The notes below the pieces were generated by a model. That model made no database searches. It saw only the letters and a list, made by a program, of their open reading frames with translations, and had not been told where the DNA came from. DNA of 64,000 nucleotides from Halopseudomonas salina (lineage in GTDB: Bacteria; Pseudomonadota; Gammaproteobacteria; Pseudomonadales; Pseudomonadaceae). The position numbers and the translations under genes were made by a program. The stretch is taken from NCBI RefSeq assembly GCF_008641105.1, contig NZ_VTTI01000004.1:186001-250000 (forward strand). Reading direction: 5' to 3'. Below are positions 10,113 through 18,585 of this stretch, piece by piece (position 1 is the first letter of the stretch; each line of letters opens with the position of its first letter).

Positions 10113-10871
10113 ATGCAACTGAAAGACAGTGTGATCATCGTGACCGGCGGCGGTCAGGGCCTGGGTCGTTCCATGGCCGAGTATCTTGCGGGCCGCGGGG
10201 CCCGGCTGGCGTTGATTGACCTCAATCAGGATCGCCTGGACGAAGCAGTCGATGCCTGCAAGAAAGCTGGCGGCGATGCTCGCTCCTACATCTGCAACGT
10301 CGCCGACGAAGCGCAGGTAATCGATATGGTCAGCCAGGTAGCAACCGACTTTGGCGCCATCAACGGGTTGATCAACAACGCCGGTATCCTGCGTGACGGG
10401 CTGCTGATCAAGTCACGCGACGGCGAGATCCAGAAGATGAGCCTGGCGCAGTGGCAGTCAGTCATCGACGTAAACCTGACCGGCGTCTTTCTCGGCACCC
10501 GGGAAGTGGCCGCCAAGATGGTCGAGCTGGGTAGCCAGGGCCTGATCATCAACATCTCGTCCATCTCCCGCGCGGGCAACATGGGTCAGTCGAACTATTC
10601 GGCGGCGAAGGCCGGCGTCGCAGCACTGACCGTCACCTGGGCCAAGGAACTCGCACGCTACGGCATCCGGGTCGCGGGCATCGCACCCGGCTTTATCGAG
10701 ACCGACATGACCGCGGGCATGAAGCCCGAGGCGCTGGAAAAGATGACCTCCGGCATTCCCCTCAAGCGCATGGGCAAGCCAGAGGAAATCGCCCATTCGG
10801 CGGCCTATCTGTTCGAGAACGATTACTACACCGGCCGCATACTGGAGCTGGACGGCGGTATTCGCCTGTAA
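10113..10871 (+). CDS. SDR-family oxidoreductase (FabG-like)
   Basis: This 252-residue protein is a classical short-chain dehydrogenase/reductase. The cofactor motif TGGGQGLG is at 11-18, NNAG at 88-91, and the catalytic Ser150, Tyr162 and Lys166 are present; the end GGIRL is typical of FabG-like enzymes. It probably reduces a 3-oxoacyl or similar keto group with NAD(P)H, but the substrate is unknown. A GTG start nine bases upstream is possible; the ATG at 10113 was preferred for its GAGAGG ribosome-binding site. The gene stands alone, divergent from fxsA. Confidence 0.9.
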   Translation: MQLKDSVIIVTGGGQGLGRSMAEYLAGRGARLALIDLNQDRLDEAVDACKKAGGDARSYICNVADEAQVIDMVSQVATDFGAINGLINNAGILRDGLLIKSRDGEIQKMSLAQWQSVIDVNLTGVFLGTREVAAKMVELGSQGLIINISSISRAGNMGQSNYSAAKAGVAALTVTWAKELARYGIRVAGIAPGFIETDMTAGMKPEALEKMTSGIPLKRMGKPEEIAHSAAYLFENDYYTGRILELDGGIRL

Positions 10872-10940
10872 TAAGGAATATTGGCGGGGCTGGCTTCGAC
10901 CAACCCGCCACTACTCTTCCTGCCCTTTTAACCCAGGCCG

Positions 10941-11957
10941 CTACCAACCTATCCCAAAACCCAGCCGGTAGCGGGTGTGGTTGATACTGTTTTGCGAATT
11001 ACCATTCACATAATCCCATTCGGTAAGCAGACTCAGTGAAGCCCAGCTGTTGACCAGATAGCGAATGCCCAATTCCGCGTCCAGACCGAAATTGATCGCC
11101 GGATCGTCTGGAATCAATGCTTCAGCGTTGTGAATCGCTTCAAAGCGTTTACTGAACAGATACCGGCGCAACTCCCACTGCAATCCCAGCGCGTTAAAGG
11201 TATCGGTGCTGCCATCACGGCTTTCAAGCTCCACACGGTCGAGGCGTGCCGATGTCTCGAAGCGCCCCAGGGCGTCATTCCACCACTCGTAACCCGGCCC
11301 CATACCGAACTGCTTGCGGCGGGCGATTTCCTCGATATGGTCGCGTTCATATCCTGCGGCAGTCTGCCAGAACCATTTTTCGTCGAAGAACCAGCTCACG
11401 TCATAGTCGGCCTGCCATACGTGGCGGCTTTTCACATCGTCACGGTAGTCGCGCTCGAACTCCCCGCCCACCACATGCCGCCAATCCCCATGACGCGCAC
11501 GGGTGTCAAAGGCCAGGTCCAGATCGCGCTGGTCCGTGGTCGTATTCTTGATGTCCAGCGCCGCAGTTGCATCCCCTGACCAGACCCAGTCTTCGATGAT
11601 GGGGTTGGGCTCTAGCATTTGCTGGATTGTACTAATCTCCAGCAGCACAGGCTGCGTACCACCATTGAGAACATTCACCGTGCCAGAGGTGTCTGACGCA
11701 GATACCGCCAGAGAACTTTCTGCCTGCCCCGGCGTCTTGATCAGCAGCGCATGCTCTGCCTCGAATGTACTGATATTCTCGACTTTGACCCGAAGACGGC
11801 CAGCAAGCTCGGTATTCATGACCAGTTCACCATCTTGAAGTAGTTCGATAGTGCCGCTGATCCGATCACCATTGGTCAACCAGAGCGTGTCAGCAATAGC
11901 GGCGGTAGATGTAACTAGGAGCGGAACAAGTGCCAACAGGGGGCGACAACGGAGCAT
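10941..11957 (-). CDS. DUF481 family outer-membrane beta-barrel protein
   Basis: The 338-residue protein has a signal peptide (about 22 residues ending AAIA). It is followed by a small beta domain with the pattern LWLTNGDRISGTI, then a DUF481 region rich in alternating aromatic residues that ends GFGIGW, as expected for a barrel. DUF481 proteins are predicted outer-membrane proteins of unknown function. An in-frame extension to 12113 would overlap the divergent ATL gene, and the signal peptide supports the start at 11957. The divergent start codons are only 43 bp apart. Confidence 0.85.
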   Translation of the reverse strand: MLRCRPLLALVPLLVTSTAAIADTLWLTNGDRISGTIELLQDGELVMNTELAGRLRVKVENISTFEAEHALLIKTPGQAESSLAVSASDTSGTVNVLNGGTQPVLLEISTIQQMLEPNPIIEDWVWSGDATAALDIKNTTTDQRDLDLAFDTRARHGDWRHVVGGEFERDYRDDVKSRHVWQADYDVSWFFDEKWFWQTAAGYERDHIEEIARRKQFGMGPGYEWWNDALGRFETSARLDRVELESRDGSTDTFNALGLQWELRRYLFSKRFEAIHNAEALIPDDPAINFGLDAELGIRYLVNSWASLSLLTEWDYVNGNSQNSINHTRYRLGFGIGW

Positions 11958-12000
11958 GTGAAACCTATATGATGAGGGCAACAGCGAGGCGCCATTATCC

Positions 12001-12357
12001 ATGACTGAAAACCGAAAGCCAGCTATGCCGCCTTCAGACTTGCAAACGGGTTCAGCCACCGTCCGTGAGACTTTCTTGCTAGTGCTGGCGAGTATTCCGG
12101 AAGGCCGTGTCACAAGTTACGGCAGACTGGCGCAACTGGCCGGAATGGGGCGCGGAGCACGCCTGGCAGGGCGCTGGCTGGGGCAATTGCCGGAGGGCAC
12201 CACGCTTCCCTGGCACAGGGTTCTCAACAGCCAGGGCCAGCTTTCATTACCTCCTGACCATCCAGCGGGTCAGGAGCAATATCAACGGCTCCTCGCCGAA
12301 GGTATCATCATCACCCATCGCCGGGTCGACATGAAACGGTACGGCTGGCCGGATTGA
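12001..12357 (+). CDS. Alkyltransferase-like protein (ATL, MGMT family)
   Basis: This 118-residue protein is the DNA-binding domain of O6-alkylguanine-DNA alkyltransferases. It has the helix-turn-helix region GRVTSYGRLAQLAG and the active-site loop. The reactive Cys of PCHRV is replaced: the motif reads PWHRV (70-74, Trp71), as in E. coli YbaZ and other ATLs. ATLs cannot remove alkyl groups; they bind O6-alkylguanine tightly and hand the lesion to nucleotide excision repair. The start could also be the Met at residue 9. The stop is 20 bp before ampG. Confidence 0.92.
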   Translation: MTENRKPAMPPSDLQTGSATVRETFLLVLASIPEGRVTSYGRLAQLAGMGRGARLAGRWLGQLPEGTTLPWHRVLNSQGQLSLPPDHPAGQEQYQRLLAEGIIITHRRVDMKRYGWPD

Positions 12358-12377
12358 ACCAGAAGAACAGGAGCAGC

Positions 12378-13760
12378 ATGATCGACCCCGAAACCAATGG
12401 CGTAGCCACCACCTCCATCGGCGAACGTGAAGGGCTACGCGTCTACCTTAAACCACGTGTTATCGGCATGCTCTTCCTGGGGTTTTCCGCGGGCTTGCCA
12501 TTACTGTTGGTCGGCGGCACCTTCAGCGCCTGGCTCCGTGACCTGGGTGTCGAGCTTACCGCCATTGGTTTTCTCAGCTGGGTCGGCATGGCGCATTCAA
12601 TCAAGGTTCTCTGGGCGCCGCTGATTGATCGCGCTCCCCTGCCCCTTCTGAGTCGCTGGTTGGGACGTCGCCGGGCCTGGATGTTGCTGGCTCAGTTGGT
12701 CATTGCCGTTGCCTTGCTGGGCATGGCGTTCACTGACCCGAGGGAAAACCTTACCCTTGTTGCGCTCTGGGCAGTTCTCGCGGCGTTCGGCTCTGCAACC
12801 CAGGACGTTGCGATCGATGCCTACCGCGTGGAGGCCGAGGCCAAGCATCGCCAGGGCGCTATGGCAGCGACCTATGTAACTGGCTACCGAGTAGCCATTC
12901 TCGCCGCAGGCGCTGGCGCACTGCATCTAGCGTCGCTGGATAGCTGGACTATTGCCTATGCAGCCATGGCCGGGTTGATGGGGGTTGGCATTCTTACCAC
13001 GCTGATCATCGCCGAGCCTGCGGTGCACGTGACGCATTCAACGATGGAACTGGAGCACCGGGTGAGTGACTATCTGGCCCGAACCAGTCATGCGGGATGG
13101 CGCCGGGATCTGACCGCCTGGTTCATTGGCGCCATGGTGTGTCCCTTCGCCGAGTTTTTTCAGCGCTACGGCAAGGCTGCCCTAGTCATCCTGGCTTTTA
13201 TCGCGACCTTTCGCATAAGCGATATTTTCATGGGAGTTATGGCCAACCCATTCTACCTGGACCTGGGCTTCAGCAAGGCGGAGATCGCCAATATTGCGGC
13301 TGCCTTTGGCCTGGGCATGACACTGCTGGGAGCCGCTCTTGGGGGGCTACTGGTAGCTCGTTTCGGCATTGCGCCTATCCTGCTGCTTACGGCCTTCATG
13401 GCACCGGCAACCAACCTGACTTTCGCCTGGCTCGCGCATATCGGACCCGAACAGTATGGCCTGATAATGGCCATCATTGCCGACAATATCACCGGGGGGC
13501 TGGCCATTTCGGTATTCATTGCCTACCTGTCCAGTCTGACCAATACAGCCTACACCGCGACTCAATATGCCCTTTTCAGCTCGATCATGACCCTCCCCGG
13601 TCAATTCGCAGCGGGTTTTACCGGGATGCTGGCGGCAAACACCGGATGGGTAACCTTTTTCATGCTCACTGCGCTGACAGGCCTACCGGCTATCATTCTG
13701 GCGTTCATGCTGCTGAGGGTGGCCCATCCTGACAGACTGAAGCGCCCGGGGATGGATTGA
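12378..13760 (+). CDS. ampG: AmpG-family muropeptide MFS transporter
   Basis: This 460-residue, roughly 12-14-segment membrane protein is related to AmpG, which imports GlcNAc-anhydro-MurNAc peptides for cell-wall recycling. The family pattern FLGFSAGLPLLLV near the N-terminus, and the IKVLWAPLIDR and ATQDVAIDAYRVE segments, are clear. The ATG at 12378 has an AGGAG ribosome-binding site. In this genome ampD and ampE lie about 7 kb away; AmpD acts on AmpG's cargo. No signal for beta-lactamase regulation (ampR) is nearby. Confidence 0.92.
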   Translation: MIDPETNGVATTSIGEREGLRVYLKPRVIGMLFLGFSAGLPLLLVGGTFSAWLRDLGVELTAIGFLSWVGMAHSIKVLWAPLIDRAPLPLLSRWLGRRRAWMLLAQLVIAVALLGMAFTDPRENLTLVALWAVLAAFGSATQDVAIDAYRVEAEAKHRQGAMAATYVTGYRVAILAAGAGALHLASLDSWTIAYAAMAGLMGVGILTTLIIAEPAVHVTHSTMELEHRVSDYLARTSHAGWRRDLTAWFIGAMVCPFAEFFQRYGKAALVILAFIATFRISDIFMGVMANPFYLDLGFSKAEIANIAAAFGLGMTLLGAALGGLLVARFGIAPILLLTAFMAPATNLTFAWLAHIGPEQYGLIMAIIADNITGGLAISVFIAYLSSLTNTAYTATQYALFSSIMTLPGQFAAGFTGMLAANTGWVTFFMLTALTGLPAIILAFMLLRVAHPDRLKRPGMD

Positions 13761-13788
13761 TCAATGCGAGGAGCCTGTCGGAAGTAGA

Positions 13789-13821
13789 TAAAAAAACGGC
13801 GCCGCTAAGACGCGGCGCCGC
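13789..13821 (-). terminator. Rho-independent terminator of the outer-membrane protein gene
   Basis: A 9-bp GC stem (CGGCGCCGC / GCGGCGCCG) is followed by six T on the minus strand. It lies 25 bp beyond the stop at 13846. On the plus strand no T-run follows, so it mainly serves the minus-strand gene. Confidence 0.88.
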
Positions 13822-13845
13822 AAAAAAACCAAATAAAATTGACTG

Positions 13846-14361
13846 TCAGAAGTTGTAACCGACACCTACGCTGTAGAAAATCGCTCCGTCGTCGTAGCGA
13901 TCATCAGCATCGCTGGCACTCTTGAACAGGAACTGATATTCCATCATGCCGGTGATGAACACGTCTTCCTTGACCCAATGCTTGACGCCGATCTCGGGGC
14001 CGGCAATGAAGCTCTCATCAACTTGCTCGCCATAGATGCCACCGATGCTCGCACCAATGAACGGACGAGTATCGCCAGTACCGAAATGATAATCATAGAA
14101 AACGCGTGTGGAGCCATCAAAGTTGGTCTCCTCACCTTCAGAGTCACTTATGCCGATGCTCTGGCGCACGCCCCACAGCGAAGATGGGCTCAAGTATTCG
14201 CCCCAGCTACCCTGCATTGATATTCCATTCTGATCGAAATCCTTGTCGCTGGCGCCAGCCCCGCTCAGGGTGATTTCCCTGTCGCCGGCGGACGGCACTG
14301 CCATGGCCATGGCAGGAATCATCGCGGCCATGATCAGTGATGTTTTTAAAAGTCGCTTCAT
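13846..14361 (-). CDS. Small outer-membrane beta-barrel protein
   Basis: The 171-residue protein has a signal peptide of about 21 residues (MKRLLKTSL to AMAMA). The mature part has alternating polar and aromatic strands and ends in VGVGYNF, a C-terminal Phe typical of substrates of the BAM complex. It resembles OmpW/Ail-sized barrels by length and pattern, but I cannot assign a subfamily or function. The Met at 14361 was chosen because it starts the signal peptide; a longer frame begins at 14406. It is flanked by its own terminator, so it is probably monocistronic. Confidence 0.8.
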   Translation of the reverse strand: MKRLLKTSLIMAAMIPAMAMAVPSAGDREITLSGAGASDKDFDQNGISMQGSWGEYLSPSSLWGVRQSIGISDSEGEETNFDGSTRVFYDYHFGTGDTRPFIGASIGGIYGEQVDESFIAGPEIGVKHWVKEDVFITGMMEYQFLFKSASDADDRYDDGAIFYSVGVGYNF

Positions 14362-14471
14362 GGAAATATACCTTATGGTCTGGTGAACTGGGCGAGCTAT
14401 ATGCACGCCTCTACCCCCTCTGGACAGGGAACGGTCGTGAGGGTTCAGACTATTGGTAAGAAAAAAGTCAT

Positions 14472-14497
14472 AAAAAAACCCGGCATCGGCCGGGCTT
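14472..14497 (-). terminator. Rho-independent terminator of mscS
   Basis: CCCGGC - loop - GCCGGG followed by seven T on the minus strand, 19 bp after the stop of the mechanosensitive channel gene. Confidence 0.88.
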
Positions 14498-14515
14498 CTG
14501 ACAGCACATTCGAAT

Positions 14516-15355
14516 TTACTCTGCAGCAGAGTCGGTCATCATGTGAACTGTGCGCTGGGGGAACGGAATAGTGATTCCCTCGCGATCGAAATGCTCCTTG
14601 GCCAACTCCTGAAGCTCCCAGTAAACGCCCCAGTAATCATCTGTCTTGGCCCACATGCGTAGCGACAGATTGACTGAGCTATCACCTAGTGACACCAACC
14701 AGACCACTGGCTCGGGATCCTTGAAGACGCGCTCGTCAGCTGTTGCCAACCCCAACAGTATCTCGCGGGCCTTTTTGACATCATCGCCATAATCAATCCC
14801 GATATTCAGATCCACACGCCGGGTGGGTTGGCGGGAATAATTGATGATGTTGCCGTTGGACAAGGCCCCATTGGGAATGATGATCGTCTTGTTATCGGGT
14901 GTTTTCAAAATGGTATTGAAAATCTGAATACTGTCGACGGTGCCACCCACGCCCTGAGCCTCGATATACTCACCGGCGCGAATCGGACGGACGATGAGAA
15001 TCAGCATGCCGCCTGCAAAATTGGCCAGGCTACCCTGTAATGCCAGACCCACCGCAAGACCGGCAGCACCAATCAACGCAATAAAGGAGGTAGTTTCGAC
15101 GCCAATCATGCCCGCAACACTGACCAGCAGGATCACCTTCAGGCCTATGCCGACCAGTGCGCCAATAAACCCGTGCAAAGTCCGGTCGATATTGCGTTTC
15201 TCCATAAGCACATGGATACCGCCAGTCAGCCGGCCGATCAGCCACCAGCCGATCAGCAATGTCACAATGGCCAACAAGACCTGACTTCCGTATTCCACCA
15301 CCATTGGCAGCCAGGCTTCCTGAAGCTCTTCGAGCTGCGTCATCACCTCATCCAT
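14516..15355 (-). CDS. mscS: Small-conductance mechanosensitive channel MscS
   Basis: This 279-residue protein matches E. coli MscS in length (286) and layout. Three N-terminal transmembrane segments include the pore helix with GAAGLAVGLALQG and LANFAGGMLIL, whose small residues pack Ala against Gly. A cytoplasmic beta domain follows, containing VDSIQIFNTILKTPDNK and the IPNG segment. It opens under hypo-osmotic membrane tension to release solutes. It is 25 bp downstream of the yajQ gene on the same strand and probably co-transcribed. Confidence 0.96.
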   Translation of the reverse strand: MDEVMTQLEELQEAWLPMVVEYGSQVLLAIVTLLIGWWLIGRLTGGIHVLMEKRNIDRTLHGFIGALVGIGLKVILLVSVAGMIGVETTSFIALIGAAGLAVGLALQGSLANFAGGMLILIVRPIRAGEYIEAQGVGGTVDSIQIFNTILKTPDNKTIIIPNGALSNGNIINYSRQPTRRVDLNIGIDYGDDVKKAREILLGLATADERVFKDPEPVVWLVSLGDSSVNLSLRMWAKTDDYWGVYWELQELAKEHFDREGITIPFPQRTVHMMTDSAAE

Positions 15356-15380
15356 CCGTCCTACCTCTCTGTCATTCGCT

Positions 15381-15866
15381 CTAGTCGCGGAAATTGTTGA
15401 ACTGCAAGGGCATCTCCATATCGGCCCCGCGTAACAACACCATCACTTCCTGAAGATCGTCACGCTTCTTGCCTGTCACGCGAACCTGCTCGCCCTGAAT
15501 AGCCGCCTGCACCTTGGCTTTGGATTCCTTGATCCTGCCGACGATTTTCTTTGCCAGCTCCTTGTCTATGCCTTCCCTGAGTTGCACATCCTGCTTTACC
15601 TGCTTGCCTGATGCAAAGGCTGGCTTGACCTCCAGGCACTGAATATCGATCTTGCGCTTGACCAGATTGATCCTGAGAATCTCGAGCATCTGCTCCAGCT
15701 GAAACTCGGCATCTCCGGTCATATGTACCAGCAATTCCTTGTCCTTGAACTCGAAGCTGCCCTTACCCCGCAGGTCATATCGGCGCTCAAGGTCCTTCAT
15801 GGAGTTTTCCACGGCATTGGTGACTTCGTGCTTGTCCAGTTCTGAGACAACATCAAAAGAAGGCAT
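15381..15866 (-). CDS. yajQ: YajQ-family cyclic-di-GMP-binding protein
   Basis: This 161-residue protein begins [11 protein letters not shown] and ends PLQFNNFRD, both hallmarks of YajQ (UPF0234). It has two ferredoxin-like halves. YajQ homologues in Xanthomonas and Pseudomonas bind cyclic di-GMP and act as co-regulators of transcription; older work called them nucleotide-binding. It is upstream of mscS on the same strand and divergent from a response regulator with an inactive GGDEF domain. Confidence 0.95.
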   Translation of the reverse strand: MPSFDVVSELDKHEVTNAVENSMKDLERRYDLRGKGSFEFKDKELLVHMTGDAEFQLEQMLEILRINLVKRKIDIQCLEVKPAFASGKQVKQDVQLREGIDKELAKKIVGRIKESKAKVQAAIQGEQVRVTGKKRDDLQEVMVLLRGADMEMPLQFNNFRD

Positions 15867-15971
15867 GCATTTACCTCAACTAAACAAAAAATTTATGACA
15901 TATATTGCAAAACAACTGCATAGGTTCGTGGCATTATAACCCGAACAGAACAACAGACCGGGAGTCCCGCA

Positions 15972-16937
15972 ATGCCCAACCCGCAGCTCAGCATCATGGT
16001 GGTGGACGACACCAAGTTCAGCAGTGCGGTTATTGGCCATAATCTGACGCGCGCAGGGTATGCCGATATCCGATTTGCCAGCTCCGCTATGGATGCGCTG
16101 ACAATGCACGAGGAGCGCCCAGCCAGCGTTATGGTCGCTGACTGGTTGATGCCCGAAATGGATGGCCTGGAGCTGACAACGCGTATTCGTCAGACCGACG
16201 AGCAAACCGACCACTACACCTATGTGGTGCTATTGACTGCAAGGGAGGGCGACAACGTTCTGAGCGAAGCCTTCGATCGTGGTGTAGACGACTTCATCAG
16301 CAAATCGTCAATGAACGAGCAGTTGCTTCCGCGCATTTATGCAGCCGACCGCACAACACAACTAATCAACCGGCTGCTTGATGAAAACCGCCTCCTTGCC
16401 TCCAATAACAGCCAACTTGAAGAACACAACCTAGTCGATAATGTCACTGCTCTGGGTAACCGGCGTTATGCCCTGCAACGACTCGGCGATATTCTACGCA
16501 ACGTCGAATCGCGCGGCGGCATCTGCTGCACACTGGTATTGGGCGTGCAGAATCTCGAGGAACTGACCACTCGCCTGGGTGAAGGTGTTCAACAGGAGTT
16601 GCTGAGAGGCATTGCGCGGCGACTTCAGCAGCTGGTCCGGCCCACCGATGTGATCGCACGGGCGGGGTCCAATACATTCGCTATTGTCACGCTGGCTGAA
16701 GATCCCGCTGACTGCAAACCGGCCAGTTTCAAACGACTCCATGATGGCTTGAACCTCAAGGCCTTCAAGACCAGCGAAGGCTATCTCACATTGCGTGCGG
16801 GCATGGCCCTATGTGCAGTGAACGACAGACAGACCTTGCCCGGCACAGAACAACTGCTGGAGCTTGTTGAACAACACCTCGAAGAAGCCTACGAAACCAG
16901 CCTGATCACCGAGGTTCGCTGGCCGCAACCGGACTGA
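15972..16937 (+). CDS. Response regulator with degenerate GGDEF domain
   Basis: This 321-residue protein has an N-terminal receiver domain. Asp12 and Asp13 form the acidic pocket, Asp57 (VADWLMPEMDG) is the phospho-acceptor, and Lys111 is conserved. After a coiled linker, a GGDEF-like domain starts at about residue 150 (VTALGNRRY). Its active-site motif reads AGSNTF (231-236) instead of GG(D/E)EF, so it should not make cyclic di-GMP. It may act as a binding or scaffolding output. The partner kinase is not in the window. It is followed 5 bp later by panE. Confidence 0.88.
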   Translation: MPNPQLSIMVVDDTKFSSAVIGHNLTRAGYADIRFASSAMDALTMHEERPASVMVADWLMPEMDGLELTTRIRQTDEQTDHYTYVVLLTAREGDNVLSEAFDRGVDDFISKSSMNEQLLPRIYAADRTTQLINRLLDENRLLASNNSQLEEHNLVDNVTALGNRRYALQRLGDILRNVESRGGICCTLVLGVQNLEELTTRLGEGVQQELLRGIARRLQQLVRPTDVIARAGSNTFAIVTLAEDPADCKPASFKRLHDGLNLKAFKTSEGYLTLRAGMALCAVNDRQTLPGTEQLLELVEQHLEEAYETSLITEVRWPQPD

Positions 16938-16942
16938 TCGCC

Positions 16943-17860
16943 ATGCACTTCCATATCCTCGGTGCCGGCAGCCTCGGGCTTCTCTGGGCTGGCAGGCTGA
17001 TACAGGCTGGTTACCCGGTCAGCCTGATCATGCGCACACACGAGGCGGTTGAGCAATGGCAGGCCGCTGGCAGCATGCTCACATTCGAGCACCAGGGTAC
17101 CCGACAAAAATACCTGATGGAGGCGACGCTGGGCTCGCACACCGAAGCGCTGGACTACCTTGTCGTCGCCACCAAGGCCCACGCCGTTGCCTCTGCACTG
17201 GCGCCTCTGGTTTCTCGTCTGCGCTCTGACAGTGCTGTGATAATGCTGCAGAACGGTCTCGGCAGCCAGCAACAGGCCAGAGCGCTATGCCGTAGCAGCA
17301 GAGTGCTCTGCGCCAGCGTGACTGACGGTGCCTGGCTGCGTGAGCCTGGCCATGTGGTCTGGGCCGGCCAGGGAACAACCAGGATCGGTGACGAAGCCGG
17401 GGGCCTCTGTCCTCCCTGGCTGGAGTCGCTCAAGCAGACCACGCTCGACTGGGTTTGGGAGCAAGATATCGGTCGTGTGTTATGGCAAAAACTGGCCATC
17501 AACTGCGCGATCAATCCCTTTACCGCGCTGTACGACTGCCTCAACGGTGAGATTCCCGCCAGAGCAGGTGCAGAGCTCGACGCACTTACCCACGAACTGC
17601 AGTCACTGCTGCAAAGCCAGGGCTATGCAGAACAGGCCGCAGAGCTACCTGATGTGATCAGCACTGTCATTCTGAAAACCGCGCAAAACAGTTCCTCGAT
17701 GCGTCAGGATGTGCATGCGGGCCGGCGTACCGAAATAGATTACATCCTCGGCCATGCGTGCCGCGCTGCGGAAAAGGCCCGCCTGGAGGTGCCAGCAATG
17801 AGGCATCTGCACGCGAGGCTGAAGACACATCTGGCAATGCTTGGGCTACCCGGTGATTGA
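16943..17860 (+). CDS. Ketopantoate reductase family protein (PanE/ApbA)
   Basis: This 305-residue protein has the N-terminal dinucleotide-binding motif ILGAGSLGLLWAGRL, NGLGS in the middle, the catalytic Lys in the segment LWQKLAINCAINPFTAL, and the SSMRQDVHAGRRTEIDYI motif of 2-dehydropantoate 2-reductases. This enzyme reduces ketopantoate to pantoate with NADPH in coenzyme A synthesis. Several paralogues often exist per Pseudomonas genome, so panE function is likely but not certain. It lies 5 bp after the response-regulator gene and upstream of the cobalamin adenosyltransferase. Confidence 0.88.
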   Translation: MHFHILGAGSLGLLWAGRLIQAGYPVSLIMRTHEAVEQWQAAGSMLTFEHQGTRQKYLMEATLGSHTEALDYLVVATKAHAVASALAPLVSRLRSDSAVIMLQNGLGSQQQARALCRSSRVLCASVTDGAWLREPGHVVWAGQGTTRIGDEAGGLCPPWLESLKQTTLDWVWEQDIGRVLWQKLAINCAINPFTALYDCLNGEIPARAGAELDALTHELQSLLQSQGYAEQAAELPDVISTVILKTAQNSSSMRQDVHAGRRTEIDYILGHACRAAEKARLEVPAMRHLHARLKTHLAMLGLPGD

Positions 17861-17950
17861 TAGCAGGCTTTGCGTGGGCGCTCAGAACGGCTAGGCTTTG
17901 CCGCTAATGACAGACTTCGGATTTTTGACTTTCCTAAAGGCATACGCACC

Positions 17951-18517
17951 ATGGGCTTTCGCTTGAGTAAACTCTATACCCGTACCGGCGACACGGGGCA
18001 GACTGGCCTTGCCGACGGCAGGCGCATCGAAAAGGATCACCCTCGTATCGAGGCAATGGGCAGCGTCGATGAACTGAACAGCCTTTTGGGCGTGTTGATA
18101 GCTGATCTGCAGGCCCAGCACCTGACCGATTTTTGCTCGGTTTTGGCCCCGGTGCAGCATCGGCTGTTCGATCTGGGCGGTGAGTTGGCGGTACCCGGGC
18201 ATGACATCATCGGCGAGTCAGACGTGACAGACCTGGAGGAATTGATCGATGGATACAACGCAGACCTTGAGCCATTGAAAAACTTCATTCTACCCGGGGG
18301 CTCGCGCTGCGTAGCCAGCGCTCATCTGGCTCGCAGTGTTTGCCGGCGGGCAGAGCGGCGCTATCTTTCGCTGGCCAATAAAGAAACAGTGAACGAGCAG
18401 GCGCGAATCTATCTCAACCGGCTGTCGGACCTGCTTTTTGTCATGGCCAGGGCTATCGCAAAGCGTGAGCAGACGCCCGAAGTGCTATGGCATTCCAAAC
18501 CCAAGCCCGAAGCCTAA
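17951..18517 (+). CDS. Cob(I)alamin adenosyltransferase, PduO type
   Basis: This 188-residue enzyme transfers the adenosyl group of ATP to cob(I)alamin, producing coenzyme B12. The N-terminal ATP-binding motif KLYTRTGDTGQTGL and the helix with HLARSVCRRAERR, whose Arg residues contact the polyphosphate, identify the PduO/MMAB class. The start at 17951 matches the conserved N-terminus (MGFRLSKLYT); an in-frame ATG at 17870 gives an unlikely extension. No other B12 genes are near. Confidence 0.95.
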   Translation: MGFRLSKLYTRTGDTGQTGLADGRRIEKDHPRIEAMGSVDELNSLLGVLIADLQAQHLTDFCSVLAPVQHRLFDLGGELAVPGHDIIGESDVTDLEELIDGYNADLEPLKNFILPGGSRCVASAHLARSVCRRAERRYLSLANKETVNEQARIYLNRLSDLLFVMARAIAKREQTPEVLWHSKPKPEA

Positions 18518-18585
18518 GGCCCGCAAGACGTTGAACCGCCTGCGCAACAGCACGGACTGTACTGGAGCGCAAGCACGCTACTCAG

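Noticed and set aside
10880..10912. GC hairpin between the SDR and DUF481 genes as a terminator
   Set aside because: The GGCGGG / CCCGCC arms pair but no T-run follows on either strand, so it was not listed as a terminator.
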